The notes under the pieces are model-generated. The model worked only from the letters and a program-made list of their open reading frames with translations, made no database searches and was not told where the DNA came from. A DNA stretch of 61,552 bases from Nonomuraea terrae (GTDB lineage: Bacteria; Actinomycetota; Actinomycetes; Streptosporangiales; Streptosporangiaceae): positions 1 through 61,552 of the forward strand of contig NZ_SMKQ01000025.1 in the NCBI RefSeq assembly GCF_004348995.1, written 5' to 3'. Positions 60,226-61,552 of this stretch are shown piece after piece. How positions within the stretch are numbered: the stretch's first letter is position 1; every line of letters begins with the position of its first letter. The translations under genes were made by a program, and so were the position numbers.

Positions 60226-60365
60226 AGCCGCGCCGGGGCTTGACGCCGGATCCCGTTCCAAGTCTCTGACCGCCGACACCGCCAGCGGCGGCTTGGGCCG
60301 CGACACCTCCGCGACCGACCGCCCTGGTGGGCGGGGACGTGGGGGCAAGGGCCGCCCCCACTGCC

Positions 60366-60686
60366 TCACACTCCCGCGGCGACTCGCAGCAGAACGACGC
60401 CGCCGATGATCGCGGCGAAGGAGACCAGCTTGACCGGCGTGATCTTCTCCTTGTAGATCAGCGCGCCGAGGATCACGGTGCCGATGGAGCCGATCCCCGT
60501 CCAGATGGTGTAGCCGACGCCGACGTCCAGCGTCTTCAGCGCCAGGCTGAGCGTGAAGATGCCGCCGGCGGCCGACAGCAGGGTGAAGACGGAGGGCCAC
60601 AGGCGGGTGAAGCCCTTGGTCGCGTTGGTGCCGAGCGCGAAGCCGATCTCGAAGACGATCGCGATGGCCAGGTAGATCCATTCCAT
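60366..60686 (-). CDS. Small multidrug resistance (SMR) efflux protein, second subunit
   Basis: 106-aa four-helix SMR protein: WIYLAIAIVFEIGFALGTNATKGF (essential Glu in TM1), GVGYTIWTGIGSIGTVILGA. Together with the next gene it forms a paired SMR system, in which two similar subunits work as a heterodimer. Substrate may be guanidinium or a cationic compound. ATG 60686. Confidence 0.88.
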   Translation of the reverse strand: MEWIYLAIAIVFEIGFALGTNATKGFTRLWPSVFTLLSAAGGIFTLSLALKTLDVGVGYTIWTGIGSIGTVILGALIYKEKITPVKLVSFAAIIGGVVLLRVAAGV

Positions 60687-60722
60687 GACGAGATGCCTTC
60701 CTGTGTCGAGGGGTGAGCGGGG

Positions 60723-61055
60723 TCAGGCGGCGGCGGTGCGCCGGTCGGACAACTTGAGTCCGGCCAGCCCGCCGATGATCAGCACGAAGGCCAGGGCCTT
60801 GCCCGGCGTCATCGCCTCGCCGAAGATCAGCGTGCCGAGCACGACGGTGCCGATGGAGCCGATCCCCGTCCAGATGGTGTAGCCGACCCCCACGTCCAGC
60901 GTCCTGAGCGCCAGGCTCAGGAAGAAGATGCCGCCCGCGGCTGCGGCGACGGTGAGCAGCGACGGGCCCAGCCGGGTGAAGCCTTCGGTGGCGTTCGTGG
61001 CGAGCGCGAAGACCACCTCGAACGCCGCGGCGATGAGCAGGTAGATCCAAGCCAT
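60723..61055 (-). CDS. Small multidrug resistance (SMR) efflux protein, first subunit
   Basis: 110-aa SMR protein: AWIYLLIAAAFEVVFALATNATEGF, GVGYTIWTGIGSIGTVVLGT. ATG 61055 with GGAAAGGGG; upstream in-frame starts (to 61106) add a non-conserved stretch. It is divergent from a MarR gene with a shared palindromic operator. Confidence 0.88.
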   Translation of the reverse strand: MAWIYLLIAAAFEVVFALATNATEGFTRLGPSLLTVAAAAGGIFFLSLALRTLDVGVGYTIWTGIGSIGTVVLGTLIFGEAMTPGKALAFVLIIGGLAGLKLSDRRTAAA

Positions 61056-61080
61056 GGCCAACCCCTTTCCGGTGTTTGCT

Positions 61081-61111
61081 TGTACATGCATATTCTGTGC
61101 ATGCATGTACA
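61081..61111. promoter_or_regulatory. MarR operator
   Basis: TGTACATGCAT-N9-ATGCATGTACA, perfect 11-bp arms between the divergent SMR and MarR starts. A TATTCT hexamer lies in the spacer. Confidence 0.7.
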
Positions 61112-61142
61112 GTGGATGTCAATCCGGAAGGAAGGCGCCTCG

Positions 61143-61552
61143 ATGACGAAGACCGATGACGAGATGTGGGTCGGCGTCGTACGGCTGCACGCCCGGGTCG
61201 AGCACGCGCTGGCCACGGCACTGCAGCGCCACGGGCTCGGCCTGTCGGAATACCGCGCCCTGTGTCACCTGTCCACGGCGGACGGCGGCGAGCTGCGCAT
61301 GCAGGAGCTCGCCAACCTGCTGGGCCTCAACCAGAGCTCGGTCACCCGCCTCGTCGGGCGCCTGGAGGCGGCCGGCCTGACCCGCCGCGATCTGTGCGCC
61401 GACGACCGGCGCGGGGTGTACACGGTCATCACCGACGAGGGCAGGGCCCGCAAGGAGGCCGCCACCGACCTCTACGAACAGACCCTGACCTCCGCCCTCG
61501 ACCGCGCCGCCACCGACGGCCTGTCCCCCCTGGTAACCGCCCTGCGCACCTC
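61143..61552 (+). CDS. MarR-family regulator (3' end outside the window)
   Basis: 136 codons seen. Winged helix LSEYRALCHLSTADGGELRMQELANLL, LNQSSVTRLVGRLEAAGLTRR and CADDRRGVYTVITDEG wing. ATG 61143 follows AAGGAAGG. Divergent from the paired SMR genes; likely represses them until a drug-like ligand binds. Confidence 0.9.
   Translation, partial: MTKTDDEMWVGVVRLHARVEHALATALQRHGLGLSEYRALCHLSTADGGELRMQELANLLGLNQSSVTRLVGRLEAAGLTRRDLCADDRRGVYTVITDEGRARKEAATDLYEQTLTSALDRAATDGLSPLVTALRT

Overview
High-GC (about 70%) chromosomal DNA from a filamentous or soil actinobacterium, most likely a Streptosporangiales/Nonomuraea-like genome. The evidence is the codon bias, frequent GTG/TTG starts with strong Shine-Dalgarno (SD) sequences, Zn-free ribosomal protein paralogues with CobW proteins, and a rifamycin-inactivation gene. 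I found no rRNA, tRNA, CRISPR array or complete insertion sequence.

Layout. 1-7.4 kb: an EF-G-like GTPase, then two large secreted M14 carboxypeptidases. 7.4-14.2 kb: an IclR-controlled catabolic island with a divergent amidohydrolase and an operon of class III CoA-transferase, citryl-CoA-lyase-like protein, LigB and LigA extradiol dioxygenase subunits, a tiny repeat ORF and an MDR oxidoreductase. 14.6-23.8 kb: accessory genes (secreted phosphoesterase, PadR plus two DUF1048 proteins, zinc ribbon, DUF4142, hemerythrin, a third M14 peptidase, DUF899) mixed with decayed genes (IS5-type fragment, frameshifted membrane protein, internally deleted decarboxylase). 23.8-28.6 kb: a stress-type operon of S1C protease, MoxR ATPase, DUF58 and two VWA membrane proteins. 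28.9-39.9 kb: a metal region with two near-identical CDF exporters, a TipAS-type MerR regulator, chromate resistance (ChrA and a split ChrB), an MFS transporter, a CbiMN-CbiQ-CbiO importer and two ArsR regulators. 40.3-43.1 kb: a sugar-acid dehydratase and a 2-hydroxyacid dehydrogenase. 43.6-47.4 kb: a zinc-starvation (Zur-type) locus, with rpmG-rpmE2-rpmB-rpsN-rpmF divergent from CobW-rpsR-CobW. 47.7-50.6 kb: rifampin phosphotransferase behind a palindromic rifamycin-associated element and the remnant of a glycosyltransferase. 51-61.5 kb: cold-shock protein, YihT-like aldolase with divergent DeoR, PL11 rhamnogalacturonan lyase with LacI-type operators, an unknown secreted protein, an SDR, a secreted S37 peptidase, a GNAT, and a paired SMR efflux system with a divergent MarR (cut by the window end).

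How it fits together. Several units carry their own operator: IclR/aromatic operon, PadR/DUF1048, TipAS autoregulation, ArsR/CDF, Zur/ribosomal proteins, rifamycin element/rph, DeoR/aldolase, MarR/SMR. The most interesting pieces are (i) the catabolic operon that pairs ring cleavage with CoA activation and a citryl-CoA-lyase-like enzyme, (ii) the rifamycin element sitting in front of a truncated glycosyltransferase that overlaps rph, and (iii) two CobW-like proteins without a P-loop inside the zinc locus.
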